This document shows positions 1 through 7,508 of a stretch of 64,000 bases of DNA, one piece after another. Under the pieces are notes generated by a model. The model had not been told where the DNA came from. It worked only from the letters and a program-made list of their open reading frames with translations, and did not search any database. Numbering within the stretch: position 1 is the first letter of the stretch; every line of letters starts with the position of its first letter. Made by a program: the position numbers and the translations under genes. This stretch comes from DATAEE01 sp036258175 (GTDB taxonomy: Bacteria; Acidobacteriota; Vicinamibacteria; Vicinamibacterales; 2-12-FULL-66-21). The stretch covers positions 60,437 through 124,436 of the forward strand of contig DATAEE010000279.1 in NCBI GenBank assembly GCA_036258175.1. Direction: 5' to 3'.

Positions 1-1
1 A

Positions 2-94
2 TCGCACGCGTTCGCCGCGACGCTGGCCGAGCACAACGCCAATGTCGAGAAGTGGCAGAGACAGTACTTCCGTGAGCTCAGGCAGAGACAGTAA
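2..94 (+). CDS. 3' end of an unidentified gene (partial)
   Basis: Only the last 30 codons and a TAA stop lie in the window. The tail is hydrophilic, rich in Gln, Arg and Glu, and ends FRELRQRQ, which suggests a helical C-terminus. I do not recognise the family. The gene converges on nadK, and the gap between the two stops is filled by a heptamer repeat array. Confidence 0.45.
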   Translation, partial: SHAFAATLAEHNANVEKWQRQYFRELRQRQ

Positions 95-110
95 CTCTGC
101 GGTCAAGCAT

Positions 111-181
111 CAATAGTCAGCAATCGCCAATCGCCAATCAATCGACAATCCCCAATCCACAATCCACAATTCGCGAATCGC
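111..181. repeat. Degenerate CAATCGC heptamer array
   Basis: Tandem 7-bp units such as CAATCGC, CAATCCC and CAATCCA fill the gap between two convergent genes. The same family recurs after aconitase A and before the ABC exporter; this copy and the one after aconitase A also share a TCAATAGTC block. Seen directly; function unknown. Confidence 0.8.
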
Positions 182-1060
182 CTAAGGCTCCCCCCACTTC
201 AACTTCTCTCTCAAAATCTCGAAGTACGTCCGTGACGCCCCTCGTATCAGCCGCAGCGACTTTTTCGCCCTTGAGACGACGACCGCGTCCCCTTTCTCGA
301 GCGGCACACCGAACTGGCCGTCGAAGGTGACGACGATCTCCGACTGCCCGTTTGCGACTGGTTCGACGCGGACTTCCGCGCCGGCTGGGATGACGACGGG
401 CCGGTTGGTGAGCATGTGCGGAGCGATGGGGGTCAAGACGAGCGCGTCCACGGCGGGGTGAACGATCGGTCCGCCCGCCGCGAGGTTGTACGCCGTCGAG
501 CCGGTCGGGCTCGCGATGATTAGGCCGTCTGCCCGTACGCGCGTGACGAACTCGTCGCCAACTGACACCGACAGCGCGATGATGCGTGACAGCGCGCCGC
601 GGGTGATGACGATGTCGTTGAGCGCGACGCGGCTCACCCGCGGCTCCTTGCCGCGCACGATCTCGCCGTGCAGCATCAGCCGCTCGTCGACGGGAGCGTC
701 GCCGTTGAGCGCGGCTTCGAGCGCGGGCGTGATGTCGGCGAGCGTCACCTCGGTGAGGAACCCGAGGCTGCCGAAGTTCACGCCGAGGATCGGGACGTCC
801 ACATCCGCCTGCGCGATCCGGTCGGCCATGCCGAGCAGCGTCCCGTCGCCGCCGAGGACAACAATCAGATCGACTTCCGAGGGGAGCCGATCGCGAGAGA
901 CAGTCGGCCGTCCGGCGGGGACTCCGGCGAGGACCGCAGTGTCGGTCTCGAAGACCGTGCGGATGCCGCGCGAGTCGAGCCAGCCGGCGACTTCCGCGAG
1001 CACACCCGAGGCGGCGCGCAGATTGTGCTTCGCGACCAGGCCGATCCGTTCAATCGCCAC
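182..1060 (-). CDS. nadK: NAD kinase
   Basis: ATP-dependent NAD kinase, which phosphorylates NAD to NADP in the cytoplasm. The 292-residue protein has the usual family length. The diagnostic GGDGT motif is at residues 70-74, NFGSLGFLTE near 95-104, and the glycine-rich ASPTGSTAYNLAAGGP NAD-binding stretch near 183-198. The start is GTG, 16 bases after the tlyA stop. It is the last gene of a tight operon with hsp20, ymdB, xseA, xseB, ispA and tlyA. A nadK next to tlyA and a prenyl synthase is a common arrangement in diverse bacteria. Nothing is missing; the assignment is secure. Confidence 0.96.
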   Translation of the reverse strand: MAIERIGLVAKHNLRAASGVLAEVAGWLDSRGIRTVFETDTAVLAGVPAGRPTVSRDRLPSEVDLIVVLGGDGTLLGMADRIAQADVDVPILGVNFGSLGFLTEVTLADITPALEAALNGDAPVDERLMLHGEIVRGKEPRVSRVALNDIVITRGALSRIIALSVSVGDEFVTRVRADGLIIASPTGSTAYNLAAGGPIVHPAVDALVLTPIAPHMLTNRPVVIPAGAEVRVEPVANGQSEIVVTFDGQFGVPLEKGDAVVVSRAKKSLRLIRGASRTYFEILREKLKWGEP

Positions 1061-1076
1061 GCGTCACCACTGATGT

Positions 1077-1823
1077 CTACACGGATGTTCGCAGGTGAAG
1101 AAAGAACTCTTTGTTTCCTTCCGCACCCTCGATAGGGGACGGAGTCTGACCGACGCGTCCCAATCCTACCTTATCGGCCGCAGCGGTCACGGCCTCGACG
1201 GCCAGCGCGTGGATCGCCGGATCGCGGACGATGCCGCCCGGGCCGACCTGGTCGCGTCCCGCCTCGAACTGCGGCTTGACGAGCGCGACGATGTCGGCGC
1301 CCGGATCGAGGAGGGGCGGTACGACCGGCAAAATGGACGCGAGCGAGATGAACGAGACATCGATCACGACGAGGCCGAACTGGCGTGCGCCTTCTGGCAG
1401 CGCGTCCGGGGTCAGCGTGCGTGCGTTGACGCGCTCGAGCACTGTCACGCGTGGATCCTGTCGAAGCGACCAGTCGAGCTGGCCGTGGCCGACGTCCAGG
1501 GCGACGACCCGAGTCGCGCCGCGCCGCAGCAGCACGTCGGTGAATCCGCCGGTGGAGGCGCCGATGTCGAGCGCGACGCGGCCTTCCACGGCGATGCCGA
1601 ACGTGTCGAGCGCATGCGCGAGCTTGACGCCGCCGCGGCCGACGTATGGATGATCCGGCGTCTCGAGCTCGACGGGATCGTCCGGCGTGACCAGATCGCC
1701 CGCCTTTCGCGCTGGCACGCCGCGGACGCGCACGCGGCCGGCGAGAATCAGCGCGCGTGCCCGCTCGCGGCTTGCGGCCAGCCCGCGTTCGACGAGCAAC
1801 TGGTCGAGGCGAGTTCTTTTCAC
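1077..1823 (-). CDS. tlyA: TlyA family rRNA 2'-O-methyltransferase
   Basis: S4-domain protein fused to an FtsJ-like SAM methyltransferase. The family methylates cytidine ribose 2'-OH groups in rRNA (16S and/or 23S) and was first described as a haemolysin. An S4 RNA-binding domain occupies about residues 2-60 (LDQLLVERGLAASRERA), the SAM motif DIGASTGG is at 86-93, and KPQFEAGR lies near 190. I chose the GTG whose reading forms a GTGA overlap with the ispA stop, because the other junctions of this operon have the same form and homologues begin with K-x-RLD. An in-frame ATG seven codons upstream and another 30 codons upstream are alternatives. Length from GTG is 248 residues. Confidence 0.93.
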   Translation of the reverse strand: MKRTRLDQLLVERGLAASRERARALILAGRVRVRGVPARKAGDLVTPDDPVELETPDHPYVGRGGVKLAHALDTFGIAVEGRVALDIGASTGGFTDVLLRRGATRVVALDVGHGQLDWSLRQDPRVTVLERVNARTLTPDALPEGARQFGLVVIDVSFISLASILPVVPPLLDPGADIVALVKPQFEAGRDQVGPGGIVRDPAIHALAVEAVTAAADKVGLGRVGQTPSPIEGAEGNKEFFLHLRTSV

Positions 1824-2746
1824 GAGGATCGCGTCACGACCCATCGCGCGATGTCGGCGAGCTGTCCGCGGATGCCTACGGTGTCGAGCGCCTGGGTCGC
1901 CCGCGAGAGGCACGCGTCGGCCATGCGGCGCGATTCGTCCAGCCCGAACAACGCGGGATACGTAGGCTTTCCGGCGGCCGCGTCCTTGCCGGCTGTCTTG
2001 CCGAGCGCGGCCGCTTCTCCCTCGACGTCCAGAATGTCGTCGACGATCTGGAAGGCGAGCCCGAGCTCGACCGCGTACTTCCGGATCGCGCCAACGAGCG
2101 CGTCCGGCGCACCCGCCAGGATCGCGCCGGATACGGCTGCGGCGGTGATGAGCGCCCCGGTTTTTCGCGCGTGCATCGCGCGCAGCGAGTCGGCATCGAG
2201 CTGGCCCGCCCGGCCGACCGCCTGTAAGTCGATCGCCTGTCCTCCCACCATGCCGGTCGCGCCGGCGGCGCGCGCGATGACGCCGATCGCGCGAAGCCGC
2301 CGCGCGGGGTCTGAACCGGTTTGTTCCGAATCTGAGCCCATGATTTCAAAGGCCAGTGTCAAGAGCCCGTCACCCGCCAGGATCGCCATGCCCTCGCCGA
2401 AGACGACGTGGGATGTTGGCCGCCCACGGCGCAGCGTGTCGTTGTCCATTGCCGGCAGGTCGTCGTGGACGAGCGAGTAGGTGTGAATGAGCTCGATCGC
2501 GCACGCCGCCGGCAGGGCGCGATCGCGCGCGGCGGCTTCGTCGATCTCTGCCGCCGCCGCGACCGCTTCGGCTGACGCGAGCGTGAGGACTGGCCGGAAC
2601 CGCTTGCCGCCCGCCATGACACTGTAGCGCATCGACTCGATCACGCTCGGCGGGCAGCCGGCGCGCGCGGTCGAATCGAGGATGCGCTCGAGCGCCGCGT
2701 CGATCTCGCCGCGGCGTCGGTCGAGGTACGCGGAAAGATCCGTCAC
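1820..2746 (-). CDS. ispA: Polyprenyl (farnesyl/geranylgeranyl) diphosphate synthase
   Basis: Trans-prenyltransferase that condenses isopentenyl diphosphate with allylic diphosphates. The first aspartate-rich motif DDLPAMD is at residues 95-101 and the second, DDILD, at 236-240; GGKRFRP near 46-52 binds IPP. At 308 residues and with DDxxxxD spacing in the first motif it fits the bacterial short-chain IspA group, but product chain length (C15 or C20) cannot be read with certainty. It starts with GTG in a GTGA overlap with xseB. The order xseB-ispA is conserved in many bacteria, there often followed by dxs; dxs is absent here and tlyA follows instead. Confidence 0.94.
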   Translation of the reverse strand: MTDLSAYLDRRRGEIDAALERILDSTARAGCPPSVIESMRYSVMAGGKRFRPVLTLASAEAVAAAAEIDEAAARDRALPAACAIELIHTYSLVHDDLPAMDNDTLRRGRPTSHVVFGEGMAILAGDGLLTLAFEIMGSDSEQTGSDPARRLRAIGVIARAAGATGMVGGQAIDLQAVGRAGQLDADSLRAMHARKTGALITAAAVSGAILAGAPDALVGAIRKYAVELGLAFQIVDDILDVEGEAAALGKTAGKDAAAGKPTYPALFGLDESRRMADACLSRATQALDTVGIRGQLADIARWVVTRSS

Positions 2747-2988
2747 CGGTTCTTGGGGGGATCGTCGGCGCCGAGCGAGGCGGGCGCCGGCTTCAGCTCG
2801 CCGCGCTCGGTCAACAGTTCGATCCGGCGCTCAGCCTGGTCGAGGCGCGTATGGCAGAACCGTGCGAGTTCGACGCCGCGCTCGAACAGCTCGAGCGATC
2901 GTTCCAGCTGGAGATCGCCCTGCTCCAGCGTCTTGACCACGGTCTCGAGCTCCGCGAGCGCCGTCTCGAAGTCCTTGATGTCGCTCAT
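2743..2988 (-). CDS. xseB: Exodeoxyribonuclease VII small subunit
   Basis: Small subunit of the single-strand-specific exonuclease VII. At 81 residues it has the family length, with the typical FETALAELETVVKTLEQGDL helix and a second helix SLELFERGVELARFC; these coil around the large subunit. The Pro-rich tail (PAPASLGADDPP) is unstructured. It overlaps xseA by ATGA at its start and ispA by GTGA at its end, so its translation is likely coupled to the large subunit it binds. Confidence 0.95.
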   Translation of the reverse strand: MSDIKDFETALAELETVVKTLEQGDLQLERSLELFERGVELARFCHTRLDQAERRIELLTERGELKPAPASLGADDPPKNR

Positions 2989-4460
2989 GAACGGGCCTCG
3001 GGCTTCGGAGTTCGGGCGTCGTGCGTGCCGCGGTCCTCGGGCCTCGTTCGGTTCACGGTGCAGTCGAGCTCACCCTCGTGCAGTTTCACGCGGACCGCGT
3101 CGCCCGTCGCGACTTCGGAGGCGCGCCGGAGCACGCGCGTCCTGGCTGCATCCCAGCAGACGGCATAGCCTCGCGCGAGAACCGCCAGCGGACTGAGATT
3201 CTCGAGGCGGCCGGCGAGCGCACGGAAGCGGCCATCGGCACGATGGCGCGCCGCTGCCGCTTCGAGGGACAACCGGCGCTCGGCGCGCGCGAGCCGTCCG
3301 CGCACCTCGGCCAGCGTGCGGCGCACGTCGCGCGCTTCGAGGCGCCGTTCGAGCGCGCCGACCCCGCGCATGCGCCGTTGCAGCCCGGCGCCTGCGGCGC
3401 GGCCGAGCGCATGGGTCAGCTCCGCCACGTGGCGTCCAGCCAGCGCGACTCTCGACGGCACGCGCTGCAGACCGCGGCTGCCTTCCAACGTGTGCAGCCG
3501 CGACCGCCGGGCGTCGAGCGCCCTGCCGATCGCTTGATCCAGCCGGCCGCGCAGCCGGTCGATGCCGGCACAGAACTCATCCCGGCGCGCGACGACCATC
3601 TCGGCCGCGGCTGACGGCGTGGGCGCGCGGAGGTCGGCGACGAAGTCGGCAATCGTAACGTCGATCTCGTGTCCGACGGCGGAGATGATCGGCACCGGCG
3701 ACGCCGCAATCGCCCGCGCCACGCGCTCGTCGTTGAACGCCCAGAGATCTTCAGCCGAACCGCCGCCTCGGCCGACGATGATGACGTCGACGCCGGGGAC
3801 CCGCCCGATGTCCGCGATTGCATACTTGATGTCGACCGCGGCGCCGTCGCCCTGCACGCGCGTCGGGCGGATCACGAGATGGGCGTTCGGATACCGCCGC
3901 CGGAGCACCTTCACGATGTCGCGAAGCGCGGCGCCGTCGATCGAGGTCACGATCCCGATCCGCCGCGGAAGCAGCGGCAGCGGCCGCTTCCGTGACGTCT
4001 CGAACAACCCTTCTGCCGCGAGCCGTTTCTTGAGCTGCTCGAATGCGAGCTGCCGCGCACCGTAGCCCTGCGGCTCCAGGTGCTCGGTGACGAACTGGTA
4101 CTCGCCCTTGGCGTCGTACACACTGATGCGGCCGCGCGCCACGACCTTCAGGCCGTCCTCCGGTTTGAACTTCAAGTACCGGAGCGCGGATCGATACATG
4201 AACCCGCGAATCTGCGCGGACGAGTCTTTCAAGGTGAAGTAGAGATGTCCCGAGCTCGCCCAGATTTTGCAGTTGGAGAGCTCGCCTTCGACGTACACCT
4301 CGACGAACCGCGTCTCGAGCGCCTGCCGGATCGCCAGCGTGAGCTCGCTGACGGTGAGAATCTCGCGTGAGCTGGCCGCCTCGTCTTCGACAGCCCTCTG
4401 CGCCTCTGCGCCCCTCTGCGTCTCTCCGTCCTCGAAGGGGATGTCGAACAGATCGCTCAT
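2985..4460 (-). CDS. xseA: Exodeoxyribonuclease VII large subunit
   Basis: Catalytic subunit of exonuclease VII, which degrades single-stranded DNA. An OB-fold covers about residues 35-130 (VEGELSNCKIWASSGHLYFTLKD), and the catalytic core shows GRGGGSAEDLW at 230-240, GHEID near 263 and DLRAPTPSAAAE near 277. The C-terminal half is Arg/Ala-rich helix that carries XseB. Two oddities are visible: the N-terminal codons 12-24 (ETQRGAEAQRA) are encoded by a 9-bp CTCTGCGCC-type tandem repeat read on the minus strand, and the last codons by a heptamer repeat. Both termini lie outside the conserved domains. It overlaps ymdB and xseB by ATGA. Confidence 0.95.
   Translation of the reverse strand: MSDLFDIPFEDGETQRGAEAQRAVEDEAASSREILTVSELTLAIRQALETRFVEVYVEGELSNCKIWASSGHLYFTLKDSSAQIRGFMYRSALRYLKFKPEDGLKVVARGRISVYDAKGEYQFVTEHLEPQGYGARQLAFEQLKKRLAAEGLFETSRKRPLPLLPRRIGIVTSIDGAALRDIVKVLRRRYPNAHLVIRPTRVQGDGAAVDIKYAIADIGRVPGVDVIIVGRGGGSAEDLWAFNDERVARAIAASPVPIISAVGHEIDVTIADFVADLRAPTPSAAAEMVVARRDEFCAGIDRLRGRLDQAIGRALDARRSRLHTLEGSRGLQRVPSRVALAGRHVAELTHALGRAAGAGLQRRMRGVGALERRLEARDVRRTLAEVRGRLARAERRLSLEAAAARHRADGRFRALAGRLENLSPLAVLARGYAVCWDAARTRVLRRASEVATGDAVRVKLHEGELDCTVNRTRPEDRGTHDARTPKPEARS
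2993..3049. repeat. GGGCCTC-type heptamer repeat over the xseA 3' end
   Basis: Consecutive 7-bp units (GGGCCTC, GGGCTTC, GGAGTTC, GGGCGTC), then a break and two more units. Read on the minus strand they encode the hydrophilic C-terminal tail of XseA. Confidence 0.6.
4395..4431. repeat. CTCTGCGCC nonamer repeat inside the xseA 5' end
   Basis: Four adjacent 9-bp units (CTCTGCGCC and variants) lie in frame in the first 25 codons of xseA. The 9-bp period keeps the reading frame and gives an E-T-Q-R-G-A-E-A-Q-R-A peptide. Confidence 0.6.
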
Positions 4461-5284
4461 CGCGACCCCACGGCGCCCCGCGACGCCATCGTCTCCAGCT
4501 CCTCGGCCGAGAGACTGAGGCGATCGATCGCGCTGGCGCGGCCAGTGGCCGGATCCGCCGTGATGACGACACCGTTCAGCCGTGGATTGCCTGTGGCGAC
4601 CTCGAACTTCGACGGCATGCCGGTGACGAACTTGCGGAGCGCGGCCTCGGTTTCAATCCCGATGATGGAATCGTGCGGTCCCGTCATGCCGACGTCGGTG
4701 ATGTATGCGGTGCCGTGCGGTAGTACGCGCGCGTCGGCGGTCTGCACGTGGGTGTGCGTGCCGAGAACGGCCGTGGCGCGACCGTCGAGATGCCAGCCCA
4801 TCGCGATTTTCTCGGAGGTCGCCTCGGCGTGCATGTCGACGATGACGACGCGCGTCTCGGCGCGAAGCGCTTCGATCTCCTTCAGCACGACGGCGAACGG
4901 ATCGTCGAGCGGCGCCATGAAGACGCGCCCCATGACGTTGACCACGCCAACCGCCTGCCCGCGACGGGTCCGATAGAGGCCGCGGCCGCGGCCGGGCGTC
5001 CCAGCGGGGAAGTTGGCTGGACGCAGGAGTCGAGGTTCGGTGCCGATGTACTCCAGGACCTCTTTCTTGTCCCAGATGTGGTTGCCCGAGGTCATCGCGT
5101 CGATCCCGTATTCGAAGAGCGTCTTCGCGATGTCGGGCGTGACGCCGAATCCGGCGGCGGAATTTTCCGCGTTCGCGAGTACCAGGTCGATGTCGTGGGC
5201 GTCGACGATCGCCGCCAGGCCGCGCCGAAGCAACTCACGACCCGGCTTGCCTATGATGTCCCCGATGAAGAGGATTCGCGTCAT
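4457..5284 (-). CDS. ymdB: YmdB family metallophosphodiesterase
   Basis: Dinuclear-metal phosphodiesterase of the TIGR00282/YmdB family; characterised members hydrolyse 2',3'-cyclic nucleotides. Ligand-like residues are in place: D9 in FIGDIIGKPGR, E40-N41 in NAEN, N68-H69 in SGNHIWDK, H152 in DMHAEATSEK, and H177/H179 in GTHTHVQTAD. Length is 275 residues, normal for the family. In many Firmicutes ymdB neighbours rny; here it is translationally coupled (ATGA) to hsp20 upstream and to xseA downstream. Substrate is inferred only from the family. Confidence 0.93.
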   Translation of the reverse strand: MTRILFIGDIIGKPGRELLRRGLAAIVDAHDIDLVLANAENSAAGFGVTPDIAKTLFEYGIDAMTSGNHIWDKKEVLEYIGTEPRLLRPANFPAGTPGRGRGLYRTRRGQAVGVVNVMGRVFMAPLDDPFAVVLKEIEALRAETRVVIVDMHAEATSEKIAMGWHLDGRATAVLGTHTHVQTADARVLPHGTAYITDVGMTGPHDSIIGIETEAALRKFVTGMPSKFEVATGNPRLNGVVITADPATGRASAIDRLSLSAEELETMASRGAVGSR

Positions 5285-5709
5285 TTCGCGACGACTGGGA
5301 TGCGAACCGGCGCGCCGCGCCGGTCGTCGAGGCGCGGGATGCGGACGCGGAGCACGCCGGCAGTAAGCGTCGCGTCGGCGCGTGTGGCGTCGATCGGGAC
5401 CGTCAACCGGACCGCGCGCGCGAAGCGCCCGAATCCGCGCTCGGCCAGATGAAACCGCGCAGCATCCTTGGCGGCGGCGCAGGTCGGCGCCGGCTTCTCT
5501 CCGGCGACCACGAGCACGCCCTCCTTGAAGAGCGCCTGGACCGCATCGGCGGGCACCCCGGGCAGATCGATGACCACCAGGATGGCGTCGTCCAACTCAT
5601 AGAGATCGAGAGGCGGAACGCATTCGCCAGCGGGCGCCGTGTCGACGCGATCGAGCTCGTCGAAGACGCGACGAATCGCAGCCGAGAGACCGGAAGGGTG
5701 CGCAAACAT
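5281..5709 (-). CDS. Hsp20/alpha-crystallin small heat shock protein
   Basis: A 142-residue small chaperone of the HSP20 fold. The alpha-crystallin domain runs from about residue 30 (PPLDLYELDDAILVVIDLPGVPADAV) to 135, with the conserved GVLRVRIPR near its end matching the family's A-x-x-x-n-GvL signature. The reading frame is open further upstream, but the upstream sequence belongs to rpoZ on the other strand, so the ATG chosen here is best. It heads the operon that ends with nadK. Its start lies 35 bp from the divergent rpoZ start; a TAAGAT box about 13 nt before the ATG could be its -10. Confidence 0.88.
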   Translation of the reverse strand: MFAHPSGLSAAIRRVFDELDRVDTAPAGECVPPLDLYELDDAILVVIDLPGVPADAVQALFKEGVLVVAGEKPAPTCAAAKDAARFHLAERGFGRFARAVRLTVPIDATRADATLTAGVLRVRIPRLDDRRGAPVRIPVVAK

Positions 5710-5731
5710 GCGTACTGCAGGTATCTTACGG

Positions 5732-5737
5732 TATCCT
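5732..5737 (+). promoter_or_regulatory. Putative -10 box of rpoZ
   Basis: TATCCT ends 7 nt before the rpoZ ATG and no Shine-Dalgarno is visible. This spacing fits a leaderless transcript. Inference only. Confidence 0.35.
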
Positions 5738-5744
5738 GTCGGGC

Positions 5745-6029
5745 ATGGCGAACGCCGACGAAACCCCATCCGACGCGCCCGCCGCGCGGCAGGGCCGCGC
5801 GATCCCTCTTGAGAGCCGCTTTCTTTTCGTCGACGTTGCCGCGCAGCGCGCGAAGCAGCTTCGCCGCGGCGCGCTGCCCCGACTGCCCGGCTTGCCGCTG
5901 CCGCCACCGGGAGCGCCGCGGCCGGATTACGGACACAAGCTCGAACGGCTCGCGATGGACGAGGTGCGTCAAGGCTTCATCGACTACACGCTTCCACCGA
6001 CACCAACTCCTCGCGGCAGGGCGGTATGA
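5745..6029 (+). CDS. rpoZ: RNA polymerase omega subunit
   Basis: A 94-residue protein matching the RpoZ pattern: SRFLFVDVAAQRAKQLRRGALPRL (residues 24-47) corresponds to the conserved R-F-x-x-V-x-x-A-x-x-R-A-x-Q-L segment, and KLERLAMDEVRQGFIDYTLP to the C-terminal helix with A-M-x-E-V. The subunit assists RNA polymerase assembly. The usual neighbour gmk is not seen; the gene is divergent from hsp20 and overlaps the next small membrane gene by ATGA. Omega sequences are short and variable, so I am fairly but not fully sure. Confidence 0.75.
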   Translation: MANADETPSDAPAARQGRAIPLESRFLFVDVAAQRAKQLRRGALPRLPGLPLPPPGAPRPDYGHKLERLAMDEVRQGFIDYTLPPTPTPRGRAV

Positions 6030-6301
6030 CGCTGGCCGATTTGCAGGCACTCGGCCTCGGGTTCGTCAAGGGTTTCCTCGGATCGACGGTGTTCCTGCTG
6101 GCGCTCTTCATCGGCTTCTGCGTCGTGCTGGGCTTTCCCAAGCTTCGCCCCGGCAGCCGCCAATCGCGTGTCGTCCGGAGCCTGGACGAGGTGGTCGGCG
6201 GACAGCCGACCCAGTACCTGCCGCCCGACACCCCGCGCGGTCCTGTCGATCAGCTTCACACACCGGAACTCGCCGAGGCCGCCGCGCGTAAATCCCGATA
6301 A
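6026..6301 (+). CDS. Small single-pass membrane protein, unknown
   Basis: A 91-residue protein with one clear membrane segment at about residues 13-38 (FVKGFLGSTVFLLALFIGFC and following). A Pro/Gln-rich hydrophilic C-terminal half (GGQPTQYLPPDTPRGP) follows. I do not recognise a family. It is translationally coupled to rpoZ by an ATGA overlap and followed nine bases later by another membrane protein with a strong ribosome binding site, so the three probably form one transcript. Confidence 0.7.
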   Translation: MTLADLQALGLGFVKGFLGSTVFLLALFIGFCVVLGFPKLRPGSRQSRVVRSLDEVVGGQPTQYLPPDTPRGPVDQLHTPELAEAAARKSR

Positions 6302-6310
6302 GGAGTTCAC

Positions 6311-6661
6311 ATGCTCGAAATCGGGGCGCTCGTGTTTCTCCTCATGATGGTGACGGCGGCGGTGGTGGTGCTGGCGTGCCTGGCATTTGTCGTACGCGCA
6401 GTCGTCTGGCTCGTGCTGCTTCCGATCAAGCTGCTGTTCTGGTTCCTGTTCCTGCCGTTCCTGCTCCTCAAACTGATCCTCGGCGCCATTCTCGGCATCG
6501 TCTTGGCGCCTGTCTTTGCGGTGTTCGGTCTCCTCGTTGCGTTCACGGCAGGCATCGCGCTCCTTATCCCGATGGCGCCGCTGCTCGTGATCGTGGCGGC
6601 GATTTTCTGGCTGATCAAGAAGGATCGGCCCACGACCACGCTCCCCGCGCGCACGGTTTGA
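6311..6661 (+). CDS. Very hydrophobic small membrane protein, unknown
   Basis: 116 residues, of which about 1-100 are nearly continuous hydrophobic sequence that can form three or four membrane helices; the tail is KKDRPTTTLPARTV. AAGGAG lies 7 nt before the ATG, one of the best Shine-Dalgarno matches in the window. No family recognised. Its place downstream of rpoZ and upstream of an exported SurE gives no functional clue. Confidence 0.72.
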   Translation: MLEIGALVFLLMMVTAAVVVLACLAFVVRAVVWLVLLPIKLLFWFLFLPFLLLKLILGAILGIVLAPVFAVFGLLVAFTAGIALLIPMAPLLVIVAAIFWLIKKDRPTTTLPARTV

Positions 6662-6666
6662 CGTGC

Positions 6667-6672
6667 TAGGAT
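6667..6672 (+). promoter_or_regulatory. Putative -10 box of surE
   Basis: TAGGAT ends 8 nt before the chosen surE ATG. It fits the leaderless-promoter pattern seen at other genes here. Inference only. Confidence 0.3.
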
Positions 6673-6680
6673 GCGGCGCT

Positions 6681-7508
6681 ATGCGCCGTATGCTGCTGTC
6701 GGTCGTTGCCGCCGCGTTCGTTGTCCTCACTCCATCCGCGCAGACGTATCGCATCCTCGTTACGAACGACGACGGCATTCGTGCGCCGGGGATCCTGGCG
6801 CTTGCGCGTGCCCTGACGACGCTCGGTGAGGTGACGGTTGTTGCGCCCGCGGACAATCAGAGTGGCAAGGCTCATTCGCTCACGATCCTGGAACCGATCT
6901 TTGTCGACAAGATCACGCTCGAAGGGATTTCGACGGCCTACGCGGTGACCGCGACGCCGGCCTCCTCCGTCAAGATTGCCCTTGGCGCGCTGATGACGGA
7001 TAAGCCCAACCTGGTCGTGTCCGGCATCAACCGCGGGCAGAACCTCGGGCGCGTCGCATACGTGTCAGGAACGGTCGGCGCGGCGCGCGAGGCGGCACTG
7101 CAAGGTATTCCGGCGATCGCCGTCTCGTTGAAGCTTGCGGAAGGGACGACGGATGTCTCGTATGCGGCGGCGGCGGCGGCGTCTCGCCAGATAGCGGAGT
7201 TGGTGAAGACGTCAGGTTTGCCGCCCGGCGTGTTCCTCAACGTCAACGTGCCGCCCGGCGCACCCGAAGCCATCAAAGGTTTACGGCTCGCGATGCAGAG
7301 CCCACAAAACGGCACCGAGCGGTTCATAGAGCATCAGCGGCCGCCCTCCAATCGCCGGTATTTCTGGAACGTCTACGAAGATCCGAAGGGTGGCGCCGAG
7401 ACCGATGATGTCGGTGTGGTCGAACAGGGTTACGTCGCGGTGGTGCCGCTGCGGGCGAGCGAGTTCGATCGTGATGCCTTCAATCAGCTCGGGAAGATCA
7501 TCCGCTGA
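6681..7508 (+). CDS. surE: SurE-type nucleotidase with a signal peptide
   Basis: Metal-dependent 5'/3'-nucleotidase (survival protein SurE). The metal ligands are present: D30-D31 in TNDDGIRAPG, S61 in DNQSGKAHS, and N117 in SGINRGQN. The family fold continues through YVSGTVGAAREA and the PPSNRRYFW segment. What is odd is the N-terminus: MRRMLLSVVAAAFVVLTPSAQ precedes the usual start at YRILVTNDDG and looks like a Sec signal peptide, so this SurE is probably periplasmic, whereas E. coli SurE is cytosolic. A GTG six codons earlier is an alternative start and would not remove the signal. Its 3' end overlaps the convergent gatA by 11 bases. Confidence 0.88.
   Translation: MRRMLLSVVAAAFVVLTPSAQTYRILVTNDDGIRAPGILALARALTTLGEVTVVAPADNQSGKAHSLTILEPIFVDKITLEGISTAYAVTATPASSVKIALGALMTDKPNLVVSGINRGQNLGRVAYVSGTVGAAREAALQGIPAIAVSLKLAEGTTDVSYAAAAAASRQIAELVKTSGLPPGVFLNVNVPPGAPEAIKGLRLAMQSPQNGTERFIEHQRPPSNRRYFWNVYEDPKGGAETDDVGVVEQGYVAVVPLRASEFDRDAFNQLGKIIR

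Noticed and set aside
6663..6680. GTG start six codons before the surE ATG
   Set aside because: It adds an unlikely MLGCGA prefix before the signal peptide, and the TAGGAT box lies between the two starts.
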